64,000 nucleotides of DNA from Glutamicibacter creatinolyticus (GTDB lineage: Bacteria > Actinomycetota > Actinomycetes > Actinomycetales > Micrococcaceae): the NCBI RefSeq assembly GCF_006094275.1, contig NZ_CP034412.1, forward strand, positions 2,108,001 to 2,172,000. Reading direction: 5' to 3'. Numbering within the stretch: position 1 is the stretch's first letter; each line of letters starts with the position of its first letter. Below the pieces are notes generated by a model. The model had not been told where the DNA came from, searched no databases, and was given only the letters and a program-made list of their open reading frames with translations. Below are positions 1-11,965 of this stretch, piece after piece. The position numbers were made by a program, and so were the translations under genes.

Positions 1-351
1 ACGCAACACCGCCGCGAATCTTGCGGCCGCAAGTTTCACCGTCTCGCTGTGCGCGGAAGGCTTGGGCGGCAGGGCTACCGTCTGCACGGCGGCGGCGCGG
101 ATGAGCCAGCGGGTCGCGGACTCTTCCAGGCACAGGTAGTCATTGCCAACCGGCCCCAGCCGTGCCGTGAGCTCCTCGCCCCCGGCCAGCCGGAGCGACA
201 AGCGCCGGCCCTGGCAGGTCAGCAGCCGTTCGGCCAGTGTCTGCCGCGCCTGCTCCACCCGAACCGATTCGGCGATTTCCGCTCGCAGGTCTTCTGCCAG
301 CTGTGCCTGCAGCTGGGATTCAAGATCCGCAAACAAGGATTCCCATCGCAT
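1..351 (-). CDS. Conserved actinobacterial hypothetical protein, C-terminus cut by window edge
   Basis: The minus-strand frame is open from an ATG at 351 to base 1 (117 codons) and runs off the window, so the C-terminus is missing. The protein begins MRWESLFADLESQLQAQ, with a charged, helical N-terminal part of about 45 residues followed by a beta-rich stretch (LRLAGGEELTARLGPVGNDYL). From memory this resembles short Micrococcales proteins that databases annotate loosely as hypothetical or Fis-type regulators. I see no helix-turn-helix or catalytic motif and assign no function. It is divergent from the LysM gene at 471. The reading frame and family resemblance are fairly secure; the role is unknown. 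Confidence 0.6.
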   Translation of the reverse strand, partial: MRWESLFADLESQLQAQLAEDLRAEIAESVRVEQARQTLAERLLTCQGRRLSLRLAGGEELTARLGPVGNDYLCLEESATRWLIRAAAVQTVALPPKPSAHSETVKLAAARFAAVLR

Positions 352-470
352 GTCCACACCCTACGGGCCTCCACAATTTTCAACAAGAGCCTTCCCTTAA
401 TCAACTTCAAGTGTCATCATCTTATTCAAATGACATCAAATGCCATTAAACAACAAAGGATGTGGTTGGG

Positions 471-1196
471 ATGTGGCAGAAACGGCTGGCTGCCTCGCTG
501 GTAACCGTGGCTGTGGCGGCGGCGCTGATCAGCCTGCTCTGGCTGCATCGGATGCTCTCTGGCCTTGAGCCGCAACGGTGGAGCAGCTGGCACCTGCCTG
601 TCTCCTGCGGCCTGTTCCTGCGCGCACTGACCTTGTTCCTCATTGGCTACCTGCTCTGGCTCTGCCTGGGCTGGCTCGCGCACTTGCTCTCACGCACGGC
701 GGCCCTTCGAGGTCATCAGCGCTTGGCGCTGATGCTGGGAAGGGTGGGTCCGCGGTTTTTGCGACGCCTCTACATTTCCGGGCTGGGGGTTGGACTGGTG
801 ACCGCCATGCCGCTGGGGACCGCTGCCGTGGCCGCTCAGGCCGCCGCCAATACCATTCCCGGTCCCGGCCTCCCTGTCGGTGCAGGGACATCGGATGACC
901 GGAGGGAACCGGGCGTACCGGTGCCCACCTGGAACGCGCAGCGCACCGCAATTCCCCTCGGCCGCACCCTGGGTACTCCCCCGGGCGCGGCGCAGTCCCG
1001 GCCCGTGGTGCAGGAAGTGATTATCCGGCACGGAGACACCCTGTGGGACATCGCCCGGACCCGGCTGGGCGAAAGCGCTTCCATCGGTGACGTGGCCGCC
1101 TACTGGCCACGCATCCATCAACGCAACCGGGACGTGATCGGTGCCGATCCGGATCTTCTACAGGTCGGCATGGTGCTGCACCTGCCCACACCCTGA
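471..1196 (+). CDS. Membrane protein with C-terminal LysM domain
   Basis: About 241 residues. The N-terminal half contains three hydrophobic segments (roughly residues 5-25, 45-70 and 100-125). A Pro/Gly-rich linker follows, then a LysM module at about 180-238 (VIIRHGDTLWDIARTRLG ... LLQVGMVLHLP). LysM domains bind peptidoglycan, so the protein probably sits in the membrane with its C-terminus at the cell wall. The ATG at 471 is preferred over an in-frame GTG at 462, because AAAGGA at 455-460 lies 10 bases before 471 but only 1 base before 462. The next gene follows after about 50 bases in the same direction and may be co-transcribed. The precise function is unknown. Confidence 0.75.
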   Translation: MWQKRLAASLVTVAVAAALISLLWLHRMLSGLEPQRWSSWHLPVSCGLFLRALTLFLIGYLLWLCLGWLAHLLSRTAALRGHQRLALMLGRVGPRFLRRLYISGLGVGLVTAMPLGTAAVAAQAAANTIPGPGLPVGAGTSDDRREPGVPVPTWNAQRTAIPLGRTLGTPPGAAQSRPVVQEVIIRHGDTLWDIARTRLGESASIGDVAAYWPRIHQRNRDVIGADPDLLQVGMVLHLPTP

Positions 1197-1248
1197 TACC
1201 CAGATCAGCCCCGGCCCCACGGGTTGATCCTCTTGAAAGGTCATCACC

Positions 1249-1767
1249 ATGTCCACCACCACCCTCCACCCCAGCGTCACCTCGGTGAGCTGGCTACAAC
1301 GACCCGCTGCTCACCTGACGGTGCGCCTGCAGGGCCCGGCGTTGCCACATCCGACGCGCCATCAAAGCCCGCAGGCCATTGCCAAACCCATGAACTGGAT
1401 CTTCCACCGGGCCCCGGCACCGCGTACCGGCAGAATGGCCGCGGTCCAGCTGTGCCACGCCGTGGCCCGCGCCGTCTTCGAGGTGCTTTCCGGGTACCGC
1501 AGCATCCGCCAGCTCAATTTCGCGATGGAGCCAGGCTGTGTTGAAAAGATTAAACGGCAGATGCTCATCGAGACCCGCAATTTCACCACCACCGCGCAGC
1601 CGGGGACCACCCACGGCTGTGTGCGCACCATCCGGATGGAGCAAACCCAGTCCGGGGCCTATGAATGCGCTGCGGTTCTGGCCTTTAAGCACCGCGTCCG
1701 TGCCGTGGCTCTTCGAATCGAGCCCTGGCACGGACGCTGGCAGGTGACGGAACTGGAAGTGCTCTAG
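1249..1767 (+). CDS. Rv3235-family protein
   Basis: 172 residues, preceded by GAAAGG at about 1235-1240. The first 65 residues are polar and probably disordered. The rest forms a compact alpha/beta domain (QLCHAVARAVFEVLSGYRS ... VRTIRMEQ ... ALRIEPWHGRWQVTELEVL) that matches my memory of the Rv3235 family, small actinobacterial proteins encoded beside secA1. There is no signal peptide or membrane segment. It is convergent with secA, the stop codons being almost adjacent (1767 and 1769). The molecular function of the family is unknown to me. The family call rests on sequence resemblance plus the conserved neighbourhood. Confidence 0.7.
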   Translation: MSTTTLHPSVTSVSWLQRPAAHLTVRLQGPALPHPTRHQSPQAIAKPMNWIFHRAPAPRTGRMAAVQLCHAVARAVFEVLSGYRSIRQLNFAMEPGCVEKIKRQMLIETRNFTTTAQPGTTHGCVRTIRMEQTQSGAYECAAVLAFKHRVRAVALRIEPWHGRWQVTELEVL

Positions 1768-1768
1768 G

Positions 1769-4453
<2,685 letters not shown>

Positions 4454-4533
4454 GTGGTAGCTCCCAATATCTCAAGCACAGTAAATTCTGGCGGTTTACA
4501 GTCTACGTGAGTAATTTGAACTGCAAACTCATT

Positions 4534-5784
4534 TCAGACCGAGGCCTGGTGTTTCGCGGACAACCGCCATGGGCTGCACAGCACCCGCTCAGTTCCCACG
4601 GTAACCGATGAGAGTCCAAGCCACCGTGCCATCAGCCACAGTTCGGCGTCGGTCCCCTGCAACACCGATTCGGTGGGGGCCGCTTCGAAATGCACGGATT
4701 TCACCTGCAGCTCCCCGAGCTTGCGGTCCGCCTTCAGATCCACCCGGCCCACCAGGTCGTCGCCGTGCAGGATGGGAAAGACGTAATAGCCGTACCGGCG
4801 TTTGGGTTCGGGCACATAAATCTCGATGCGGTAATGGAATCCGAACAGCTTCTGCAGTCGGCGCCGGTTGAAGATCATGGAGTCAAACGGCGAAAGGATG
4901 CGGGTGGTACGTGACCGGCGGGTGGCAATCACCAGCCCGGGGCGCAGGTAGAAGTCTTCGGTGAGCGATTCAACCCGGCAGCGTTGCAGCTCACCGGCAT
5001 GCACCAGTTCGTGGACCATCGTTTTGACCGGGGCGGCGGGGAGCCGGAAATACTCGCTGACGCAGTGCAGGCTGGCCACCCCCAACGCGTCCACGGCGGC
5101 CAGCACCAGGCGCCGCAGGGATTCCTGCGCCGAATGGGCTGGCTCCAGGTACTGTGCCTGGATGACGGTGCTGGCCGGGGCGAAGCGGCGTTCAAAGTGC
5201 TGGTTGCGCCCCAGCGAGAGAATCCGGGTTTGCCAGAACAGTGATTCGGTGACCAGTTTCGTGTCGTTCCAGTTCCATCCCCAGTGGTCCTTGTCCGTCG
5301 TGGCCGGGATGTCCAGGGCCTGGCTGATTTGGCGGGCCGAGGAGCCGGGGTTGGAGTCCAGGAATTCCAGGACCGGGGCGACCAGCTGGTGCTGTTCGGG
5401 GGTGAAGCGGTGGGAGGCGTCGGCCCAGTGCCGCGGACGCCAGCGCCGCAGGTCCCCCACCAGGTCGCTGCGCACGTAGCTGGCTTCGTGGGACCAGTAC
5501 TCGGTGACCGGGCTGGCCGCTCCGGCCACCAGCCGGTCCAATTGGGCGCGGCTGTAGTCCCCGAGTCGGGCGAATACCGGCTGGTAGTGGGCGCGGGCCA
5601 CGACGTTGACCGAGTCGATTTGGGTTTGCGCGATCTGCTGGTAGACCTGCAGGATTTTTGCCCGTCCGCTGCGTGCGGGGCTGCGTGTCCCGGACAGGCC
5701 CTGGGCGGCCACGGCGATCCGTCGAGCCTGTTGCAGGCTCAGGTCGCTGTGGCCGCCCATGGTCATAATGACGTGGTGTTCCAC
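4534..5784 (-). CDS. YcaQ/AlkX-type winged-helix DNA glycosylase family protein
   Basis: 416 residues from a GTG at 5784; an ATG at 5766 is an equally possible start, and no Shine-Dalgarno settles it. The protein resembles the HTH_42/YcaQ family, monofunctional glycosylases made of tandem winged helices that excise alkylated or crosslinked bases. The catalytic-loop pattern Q-x-D of the YcaQ branch is present as QIDSV near residues 55-59, followed by the typical NVVARAHYQPVFARLG. It lies just downstream of hpf and upstream of secA on the same strand, and the stop of hpf is 6 bases before the GTG, so co-transcription is likely. Family assignment is good; substrate range is inferred. Confidence 0.8.
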   Translation of the reverse strand: MEHHVIMTMGGHSDLSLQQARRIAVAAQGLSGTRSPARSGRAKILQVYQQIAQTQIDSVNVVARAHYQPVFARLGDYSRAQLDRLVAGAASPVTEYWSHEASYVRSDLVGDLRRWRPRHWADASHRFTPEQHQLVAPVLEFLDSNPGSSARQISQALDIPATTDKDHWGWNWNDTKLVTESLFWQTRILSLGRNQHFERRFAPASTVIQAQYLEPAHSAQESLRRLVLAAVDALGVASLHCVSEYFRLPAAPVKTMVHELVHAGELQRCRVESLTEDFYLRPGLVIATRRSRTTRILSPFDSMIFNRRRLQKLFGFHYRIEIYVPEPKRRYGYYVFPILHGDDLVGRVDLKADRKLGELQVKSVHFEAAPTESVLQGTDAELWLMARWLGLSSVTVGTERVLCSPWRLSAKHQASV

Positions 5785-5790
5785 CGCCTG

Positions 5791-6489
5791 CTAGGCGTCG
5801 GTGGACACTTCGGAGTCACGGTAGCCGCGGACCTCGGTCGGCAGCTCATCGTCTTCATTCAGTGACGGATCCAGGGTGAGCACGCCGTACTGGTACTGGT
5901 GGCGGCGGTACACCACCGAATGTGACCCGTTGGCTTCGTCGATGAACAGGTAGAACGGGTGTCCCACCAGTTCCATGCGGTCCACGGCGTCGTCGATGCT
6001 CATGACCTCGGCAGGGAAGACCTTGCGGCGAATCACCACCGGGGTGTACTGCGAATCCTCGCTGTTTTGCGCGGCTTCCTCGGCGGCCTGGTTTTCCATG
6101 GCCTGTTCGACCAGGGTCTTTCCGGCGCCTATCGTCGGCAAGCCGCTGGTGGCCTGGTGGACGGCGACCGGGGTGTGATTCCCGCGGTGCACCTTCTGCT
6201 TGTCCCGCGCCTTGCGCAGGCGCTCCAGCAGCTTGGAGAAGGCCACGTCGAATGCTGCGAACTTTTCTGCGCCGGTGGCTTCGGCGCGAATCGCCGGTCC
6301 TCGGCCAACCACGGTCAATTCCACGGACAAGGCGGTGGATTGGTTGCGGGCGTGGGGTTCCTTCACGACTTTGACGTCGATCCGCTGCACCTTGTTGGTC
6401 AGTTGCTCGATCTTGACCATTTTCTCGTCCACGTATTCGCGGAAACGATCGGAAACGGTGACGTTACGGCCGCTGTAGTTCAGCTCCAT
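5791..6489 (-). CDS. hpf: Long-form ribosome hibernation promoting factor
   Basis: 232 residues. The start is placed at the ATG at 6489 (MELNYSGRNVTVSDRFREY) because GGAGGA sits immediately upstream; an upstream in-frame extension of ten codons lacks this signal. The N-terminal ribosome-binding domain (about 1-105) has the S30AE fold pattern. A variable linker follows (about 110-165), then the C-terminal dimerisation domain (VIRRKVFPAEVMSIDDAVDRMELVGHPFYLFID). Long HPF dimerises 70S ribosomes into inactive 100S particles in stationary phase. The order comF-like, hpf, (ycaQ-like), secA matches other actinobacteria apart from the inserted glycosylase gene. Confidence 0.95.
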   Translation of the reverse strand: MELNYSGRNVTVSDRFREYVDEKMVKIEQLTNKVQRIDVKVVKEPHARNQSTALSVELTVVGRGPAIRAEATGAEKFAAFDVAFSKLLERLRKARDKQKVHRGNHTPVAVHQATSGLPTIGAGKTLVEQAMENQAAEEAAQNSEDSQYTPVVIRRKVFPAEVMSIDDAVDRMELVGHPFYLFIDEANGSHSVVYRRHQYQYGVLTLDPSLNEDDELPTEVRGYRDSEVSTDA

Positions 6490-6673
6490 GGTGTCCTCCA
6501 AAATAGAGTCGGGTGACACAACAATCCAGGGATTTTCCAGCCCCTGGACTGAAGATGGGCCTTACGCTGCATCTGCGATGCAACCCATACTTCACCATAT
6601 GCCACTTCGTGTGGATTCCACTACTTACCGCCCAGATTTCTTATCGCGTTCAGCGAAACCGACGCTTCAGCGG

Positions 6674-7495
6674 CTACCTCGTTTCGGTGCTCGGTGGCGG
6701 TGTCAAGGCCAGGGCGACCGCTCCAATCACCCGGTACCCGGCCGCCCGGCAGGCGTTTGCCGCGGCGATGAGGGTGGCACCCGTCGTGACCACGTCATCC
6801 ACCAGCAGCACCTGCTGTCCGGGCCGGGCGGCGTCAAAGGCGTATAGTGCCCCACCGCTGCTGCGCCGCTGGGAGCGGCTCTTGCCCTTCTGGGCCCCGG
6901 CAGGACGCAGGGAGAACCGGTGACGCAGGATCGGCCGGCAGCTCAGCCGGGCGGGGATCAGCCCGTCGGCCTGGGCCCGGCACAGGATTCGTTGCACCGG
7001 CCAGTATCCGCGCCGGGTCCGCGCGGCCGGTGAGGAGGGAACCGGCACCAGCCACACCTGCTCCCCCGGAACGCACGGTGGGCTCAGCGCGGCGGCGGCG
7101 GCCGCCAGGTAGGGCGCGAACTGCGCGGCGAGGAATACCCGCTGGCGGTTCTTGAACGCCAGGATCGCCTGGGCCAGCTCGTTGGCGTAGAGCCCGGCGG
7201 CGCAGACCAGGAACAGTTCCTGGTGCTGGGGCAGTTCCAGCCGGCAGCGCAGTGCCGGGCCCAGCGGAGGCAAATGCAGCTGGGCGACCAGTTGCCGGGC
7301 ACACCGCGGGCAGAGCCGGTGATCGGGGGCTTGGCACAGTGCGCAGCTGGTGGGCAGCAGCAGGGCTGCAAGCTCGCGCAGGCCAAAGGCGGCGGCGCGC
7401 GCCGGGGTCAAGGACAGGGCCCGGTCCACCCAGGCCGCCAACGGGGAACCCATGGCGCCCAGTGTGCGCTGCCCGGGCACGGCAGGTGCCAGCAC
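6674..7495 (-). CDS. ComF family phosphoribosyltransferase-like protein
   Basis: 273 residues from GTG 7495; the ATG at 7453 (MGSPLAAWVDRAL) is an alternative. A four-cysteine zinc-finger region is visible near residue 55-75 (CALCQ ... CPRCARQL). The C-terminal half has the type I phosphoribosyltransferase PRPP loop VLLVDDVVTTGATL. ComF proteins take part in DNA uptake in naturally competent bacteria, but the family is widespread in actinobacteria where its role is unclear. It follows lpqB by 18 bases and probably belongs to the same transcript as mtrAB-lpqB. Confidence 0.88.
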   Translation of the reverse strand: MLAPAVPGQRTLGAMGSPLAAWVDRALSLTPARAAAFGLRELAALLLPTSCALCQAPDHRLCPRCARQLVAQLHLPPLGPALRCRLELPQHQELFLVCAAGLYANELAQAILAFKNRQRVFLAAQFAPYLAAAAAALSPPCVPGEQVWLVPVPSSPAARTRRGYWPVQRILCRAQADGLIPARLSCRPILRHRFSLRPAGAQKGKSRSQRRSSGGALYAFDAARPGQQVLLVDDVVTTGATLIAAANACRAAGYRVIGAVALALTPPPSTETR

Positions 7496-7513
7496 GGCGG
7501 CCGGTTGGGGATG

Positions 7514-9268
7514 CTAGCCGGGGTAGGACACGTCGGCGGCGAAGTCATCGAGCTTGCGCCAGGTGTTGCCCACCCGGGTGTGCAGGTCCTCCGGGGTTCC
7601 GGCGTAGACCGGGCGGCGATCGCCGGGGCCGGCGGCCAGGGACACCATGCCCAGCAGCGGGGAGAACGGTTCGGAGCCCGAGGAGAAGGTCAGCAGCTCG
7701 GCTTCCACCGATTCGGTGCGGCTGAACCTGGCCACGATGATGGACTGGTCCGAGTTCCACAGCGCGGTGTTCACCGGAACACTGGGGAAGATCTCCATCG
7801 GATGCTCACTCAGTCCCCGGGGCACCCCGTCGGCGTCGCGCACCACGCCGCTGACCAGAACCCGGGTCTGTGAACCATCACGCACCACCAGCAGCGCCCG
7901 GGCCCCGTCCCGGGAAATCCGCAGCGACTGCACCTGTTGGCCCTTGAGCCAGTCCACGCTGATCGGCCGGGTTTCCCCGGAGACCGCCGGATCGGCGGGG
8001 GCCACCAGGATGGGGGTCTTGGCGGAATTATCCGCGGTCCAGGTCCACCCGGCCACATCCATGGAGGGGCGCAGCAAATTGGTGCCGGTCGCGACCTGGC
8101 GGACCCGGCCGTTTTCATCCACGGTCATCAGTGCGCTGCGTTTGCCGTTCAGGAACGCGTAGCGGTTGCCCACCGGCGACATCGCCGGGTCGCGGGGCGA
8201 GTATTCGGACAGGTCCGGCACCCCGCCCACCGGGATCACGCTGCCGCCCTTGACGTAGACCAAGGACCCCTCGTCGATGCCGATCAGCGTGTCCGGGGTG
8301 CTGGGGTTGCGTTCGGCCTTCTCGAATTCCGGCGGCACCTGTTCCAGGTTCACGTCCGCTTCCTCGGACTGCATCTGGACGCGTTCCACGGAGGTCAGTT
8401 CGTCCAGCGAGGCGACCAGCTGCTGCTGCATCAGCTGCTTGGCCAGGTCGGTGCTGTCCACGAAGGTCTCGGCGTTCAGGTCCACCGTGGCGGTGCCGTC
8501 CTTGACCGGGACCGCCGGGCGCACCAGGGAGCTGGCCGAGGAGAACGCGGAGACGACCGCGTTTTCCAGGTAGGGGGCCGGGCCCTCCAGCAGGGCCTCG
8601 ACCACGGAGGTCGCCGCACCGCTGCGGGAGGAGAACCAGCGGATGTCCGGGACCAGGTACTTGTAGCTGGCGTCGTAGAAGTACAGGGTGCGCGGGGTGA
8701 AGATCCGCTCGAAGAAGCTGCTTTCGAGCATGATCCCGTCAGGGGCCTTGGAGATGCGCCATTCCCCGTCGATTTCGCTGAGCTCCACGTCCACCGCCCG
8801 GGTGGAATGGGAGGGGTATTCGGTGCGGATCCCGTTCGCGTCGACCTCGGCGGTGATTTCCAGCTGGATGGTGTAGCGGTTTTCCGCCCCCGCCTCGATG
8901 ATCGAGCTGGCGTCGTACACCAGGGTGCGGCTGCTGCCCTTCCAGGCGTTTTGCAGCTGCGGGGTCATGAACTCGCGCGCCACCGCGTAGTCCTGGGCCA
9001 GGGACACCCCGGCCTCTAAGAAGCCCTCCACGATGCCGCGCGGGCTGGAGCCCGGCTGCGGTCCCAACGCGTCAAAGCTGTAGTTCTCATCGCTTTCATC
9101 ATCGGGCTGGGACTGGATCTGCTGGACCGGGGAGGAACGCGGGATGGAGGCGCAGCCGCTGAGCACCAGGACCCCGGCCAGGGCCAGGACCAGGGCGTGC
9201 AACAGCCGGGCGACGGGGAACCTCAAGGTGCCCCTCGGCCGCGGGGTGCGGGGTGCCGGTGTGCTCAT
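7514..9268 (-). CDS. lpqB: LpqB lipoprotein, MtrB-associated
   Basis: 584 residues. A lipoprotein signal ends in the lipobox LSGC with the acylated Cys at residue 39, so the protein is anchored outside the membrane. A GerMN-type domain (about 190-320) is followed by a beta-propeller-like C-terminal half. LpqB interacts with the sensor kinase MtrB and modulates MtrA phosphorylation in mycobacteria. The start codon overlaps the mtrB stop by four bases (ATGA at 9265-9268), showing translational coupling and confirming the start. Confidence 0.95.
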   Translation of the reverse strand: MSTPAPRTPRPRGTLRFPVARLLHALVLALAGVLVLSGCASIPRSSPVQQIQSQPDDESDENYSFDALGPQPGSSPRGIVEGFLEAGVSLAQDYAVAREFMTPQLQNAWKGSSRTLVYDASSIIEAGAENRYTIQLEITAEVDANGIRTEYPSHSTRAVDVELSEIDGEWRISKAPDGIMLESSFFERIFTPRTLYFYDASYKYLVPDIRWFSSRSGAATSVVEALLEGPAPYLENAVVSAFSSASSLVRPAVPVKDGTATVDLNAETFVDSTDLAKQLMQQQLVASLDELTSVERVQMQSEEADVNLEQVPPEFEKAERNPSTPDTLIGIDEGSLVYVKGGSVIPVGGVPDLSEYSPRDPAMSPVGNRYAFLNGKRSALMTVDENGRVRQVATGTNLLRPSMDVAGWTWTADNSAKTPILVAPADPAVSGETRPISVDWLKGQQVQSLRISRDGARALLVVRDGSQTRVLVSGVVRDADGVPRGLSEHPMEIFPSVPVNTALWNSDQSIIVARFSRTESVEAELLTFSSGSEPFSPLLGMVSLAAGPGDRRPVYAGTPEDLHTRVGNTWRKLDDFAADVSYPG

Positions 9269-11136
9269 GACTGATCCCCCGCATCCGGGTTGGCGGCGCC
9301 GGGCAGGTCCCTGCCCGGCTTGTCGGTGCCGGGCCGTTCGCTGCCCGGTTTCTGGGTGCCAAAGGCCCCGCGCGGGTCGATGACGTCATCGACCAGCGGT
9401 TCATCCAGCAGCAGCGGCACGAAGCCGATCTTGGGCAGCTCCCCGGTCAGCGGGAAGTGTTCCGGGATTCCGGCGGCACCCAAATCCGGCAGCACGGTGG
9501 GCTCCAGCGGCAGCGGTGAGCTGGAGATCGTGTGCCCGGCGGTACGGGGCAGGGTCAGCCGGAAGTTCGAGCCGACCCCCTCCTCGCCCCAGGCCTCCAG
9601 GCGTCCACCGTGCAGCGCGGTGTCCTCCTTGGCGATGGCCAGCCCCAGCCCGGAGCCGCCGGTGGTGCGCTTGCGGGCCGGGTCGGCGCGCCAGAAGCGG
9701 TCAAAGACGTGGGAGGCGGCCTCGGCGCTCATCCCGATGCCGTGGTCGCGCACCGAGATCGCCACCGCGTCCTCATCCTGGCCGATGCTGATGTCGATCG
9801 GGTTGCCCTCCCCGTGCTCGGCGGCGTTGAGCACCAGGTTGCGCAGAATCCGCTCGACCCGCCGCGGGTCCACTTCGGCCACGCAGCCCTCGGCGGGGGC
9901 CGAGAGGCGCAGCACCGAACCGTATTCGTCGGCGACCGGGGTGGCGGTGTCGATGACCTTGCGGGCGATCACGTTCAGGTCCGTGGATTCACGGTCCAGC
10001 ACCGCCACCCCGGCATCGAAGCGGGAGACCTCCAGCAGGTCATTGAGCAGGTTCTGGAAGCGTTCGATCTGGTTGTACATCAGTTCGGCCGAACGCGAGG
10101 TCAGCGGGTCGAAGGACTCCCGGGCGTCATGGATCACCTCGGCGGCCATGCGCACCGTGGTCAACGGGGTGCGCAGTTCATGGGACACGTCCGAGACGAA
10201 GCGCTGCTGCATTGCCGAGAGCTGGTTCAGCTGGGTGATCTGGTCCTGCAGGGAGGCGGCCATGTGGTTGAAGGCGGTGCCCAGGCGGGCGACCTCGTCC
10301 TCGCCGATCACCCGCATGCGCCGGTCCAGGTCCCCGGCGGCGATCCGCTCCGAAACGTAGGCGGCGTCGGCGACCGGGCGCACCACGGTGCGGCTGACCG
10401 ACCAGGAGATCACCCCGACCACCAGCAGCAGGATCATGCCGGTGAGCACCATGGCGCGGTTGATGAATTCCAGGGTGCTTTGCACGCTGGAGAGGTCATA
10501 GACCAGGTAGAGGCCGTATTCCCGGCCCGGGGGCAGCAGCACCTTGGTGCCGAAGATGATCCCCGGCGCCTGGCTGCCGGCGGTGGGGATCTCCACCGAA
10601 CGCCAGTAGATCCCCGAATCGTTCATGACCCGTTCGGACAGGTCCGCCGGGATGATCCGGCTGGTCAGCTGCCCGGAGGCGGTGGGGGCCACATAGATGT
10701 TCTCATCGCCCGGGAAGGGCATCAGCACGAAGTCTCGCACCACGCTGGCCCCGTCGCCCTCCAGGGTGCTTAGCGTGCTGTTGACCAGCGACTGGGTGGA
10801 GACCCGGTCGGTGGTGGCCGCGGATTCGAAGATGGACCGGGCCTGGGTCAGCCCGCGCTCGGACTCGGTGGCGACCTGGTTGAAGCGCTCGGTGAACAGG
10901 GTGCTGGCGATCTGGTTGGACAGGAACGCCCCGGCCGCCAGCAGCGCCAGGGAGGAAAATAGCAGCGTGGACGCCACGGTGCGGTACATCAGGTGGCGGT
11001 TCCAGCGTCGGCGCACCGCCGCCAGCGGACGGCGCAGCCACAGCCGCAGCCGGTAGAAGGGTGGGGCCTTGGGAACCGCCGAGTCGCGCACGTCGACCGG
11101 GACAAGTTCGCTTCCGGTCGTGGTGCGCTGACTCAA
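9265..11136 (-). CDS. mtrB: Sensor histidine kinase MtrB
   Basis: 623 residues. Two membrane segments (about 53-76 and 225-250) flank an extracytoplasmic sensor domain and are followed by a HAMP linker. The H-box is FVSDVSHELRTPL with the phosphoacceptor at about His319. The N-box NLVLNAAEHGEG and G-boxes (DHGIGM, GGSGLGLAIAKED) complete the catalytic domain. A proline-rich C-terminal tail contains several PGxxxPG-type repeats. MtrB phosphorylates MtrA to control cell wall and division genes. It overlaps mtrA at 11133-11136 (ATGA) and lpqB at its 3' end. Confidence 0.97.
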   Translation of the reverse strand: MSQRTTTGSELVPVDVRDSAVPKAPPFYRLRLWLRRPLAAVRRRWNRHLMYRTVASTLLFSSLALLAAGAFLSNQIASTLFTERFNQVATESERGLTQARSIFESAATTDRVSTQSLVNSTLSTLEGDGASVVRDFVLMPFPGDENIYVAPTASGQLTSRIIPADLSERVMNDSGIYWRSVEIPTAGSQAPGIIFGTKVLLPPGREYGLYLVYDLSSVQSTLEFINRAMVLTGMILLLVVGVISWSVSRTVVRPVADAAYVSERIAAGDLDRRMRVIGEDEVARLGTAFNHMAASLQDQITQLNQLSAMQQRFVSDVSHELRTPLTTVRMAAEVIHDARESFDPLTSRSAELMYNQIERFQNLLNDLLEVSRFDAGVAVLDRESTDLNVIARKVIDTATPVADEYGSVLRLSAPAEGCVAEVDPRRVERILRNLVLNAAEHGEGNPIDISIGQDEDAVAISVRDHGIGMSAEAASHVFDRFWRADPARKRTTGGSGLGLAIAKEDTALHGGRLEAWGEEGVGSNFRLTLPRTAGHTISSSPLPLEPTVLPDLGAAGIPEHFPLTGELPKIGFVPLLLDEPLVDDVIDPRGAFGTQKPGSERPGTDKPGRDLPGAANPDAGDQS

Positions 11137-11813
11137 CTTGCCGATCCCGCCTTGTAGCCGACGCCGCGCACGGTCTGGATGATCGTGGGCTTCTCCGGGT
11201 CCTTCTCAATCTTCGACCGCAGCCGCTGCACGTGCACGTTCACCAGCCGGGTGTCCGCCGCGTGGCGGTAGCCCCACACGGCCTCCAGCAGCTGTTCGCG
11301 GCTGAAGACCTGCCAGGGCTTGCGGGCCATGGTGACCAGCAGGTCAAATTCCAGGGGGGTCAGCGACAGCACGCTCTGCCCGCGGGTGACCCGGTGGCCG
11401 GCCACGTCGATGGTCACATCGGCCACGTTCAGCATTTCCGGGGCGTGGGTTTCGGCCGGGCGCAACCGGGCCCGCACCCGGGCGACCAGTTCGGCCGGCT
11501 TGAAGGGCTTGGGCACGTAGTCATCGGCCCCGGACTCCAGCCCGCGCACCACGTCGGCGGTGTCGGACTTGGCGGTGAGCATCACGATGGGCACATCGGA
11601 TTCGCCGCGGATCTGCTTGCACACCTCAATGCCGTCGATGCCCGGCAGCATCAGATCCAGCAGGACCAGGTCGGGGTTCGCCTCGCGGAAGGCCTCCAGC
11701 GCGCCGGAACCGTCGTAGCAGAACACCGGGTCGAACCCGTCGTTTTGCAGCACGATGCCGATCATCTCCGACAGCGCCTCATCGTCATCGACGACCAGGA
11801 TCTTAGCCTTCAT
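11133..11813 (-). CDS. mtrA: Response regulator MtrA (OmpR family)
   Basis: 226 residues. The start is set at ATG 11813 (MKAKILVVDDDEALSEM), preceded by AGGGGGAA; an in-frame extension eight codons upstream has no such signal. The receiver domain has the acidic pocket DDD and the phosphoacceptor Asp53 (LVLLDLMLPG). The C-terminal winged helix (about 130-225: LTPLEFDLLVTMARKPWQVFSREQLLEAVWGY) is the OmpR/PhoB type. Together with MtrB and LpqB this is the conserved actinobacterial system coordinating envelope homeostasis and cell division. It is the first gene of an mtrA-mtrB-lpqB-comF operon. Confidence 0.97.
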   Translation of the reverse strand: MKAKILVVDDDEALSEMIGIVLQNDGFDPVFCYDGSGALEAFREANPDLVLLDLMLPGIDGIEVCKQIRGESDVPIVMLTAKSDTADVVRGLESGADDYVPKPFKPAELVARVRARLRPAETHAPEMLNVADVTIDVAGHRVTRGQSVLSLTPLEFDLLVTMARKPWQVFSREQLLEAVWGYRHAADTRLVNVHVQRLRSKIEKDPEKPTIIQTVRGVGYKAGSAS

Positions 11814-11933
11814 ACATTTCCCCCTGAATAGCGACAAGCCGGCTACTGGCGCGGCCCAGCGAAACGGCAGGCAGCAAACTTACCCGCTGCTCTTTAAGAT
11901 ACATGAGTTCCGGGGCCTTTCTCCCGGTCAGGG

Positions 11934-11962
11934 CGCACCCCGGGCGTGTACTCCCGGGTGCG
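11934..11962 (-). terminator. Hairpin after the MetE-like gene
   Basis: The arms CGCACCCCGGG (11934-11944) and CCCGGGTGCG (11953-11962) pair with one bulged base around an 8-base loop. It lies 3 bases past the stop of the gene ending at 11966. There is no U-tract, so it could be a stabilising hairpin rather than a classic terminator. Confidence 0.45.
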
Positions 11963-11965
11963 GGC

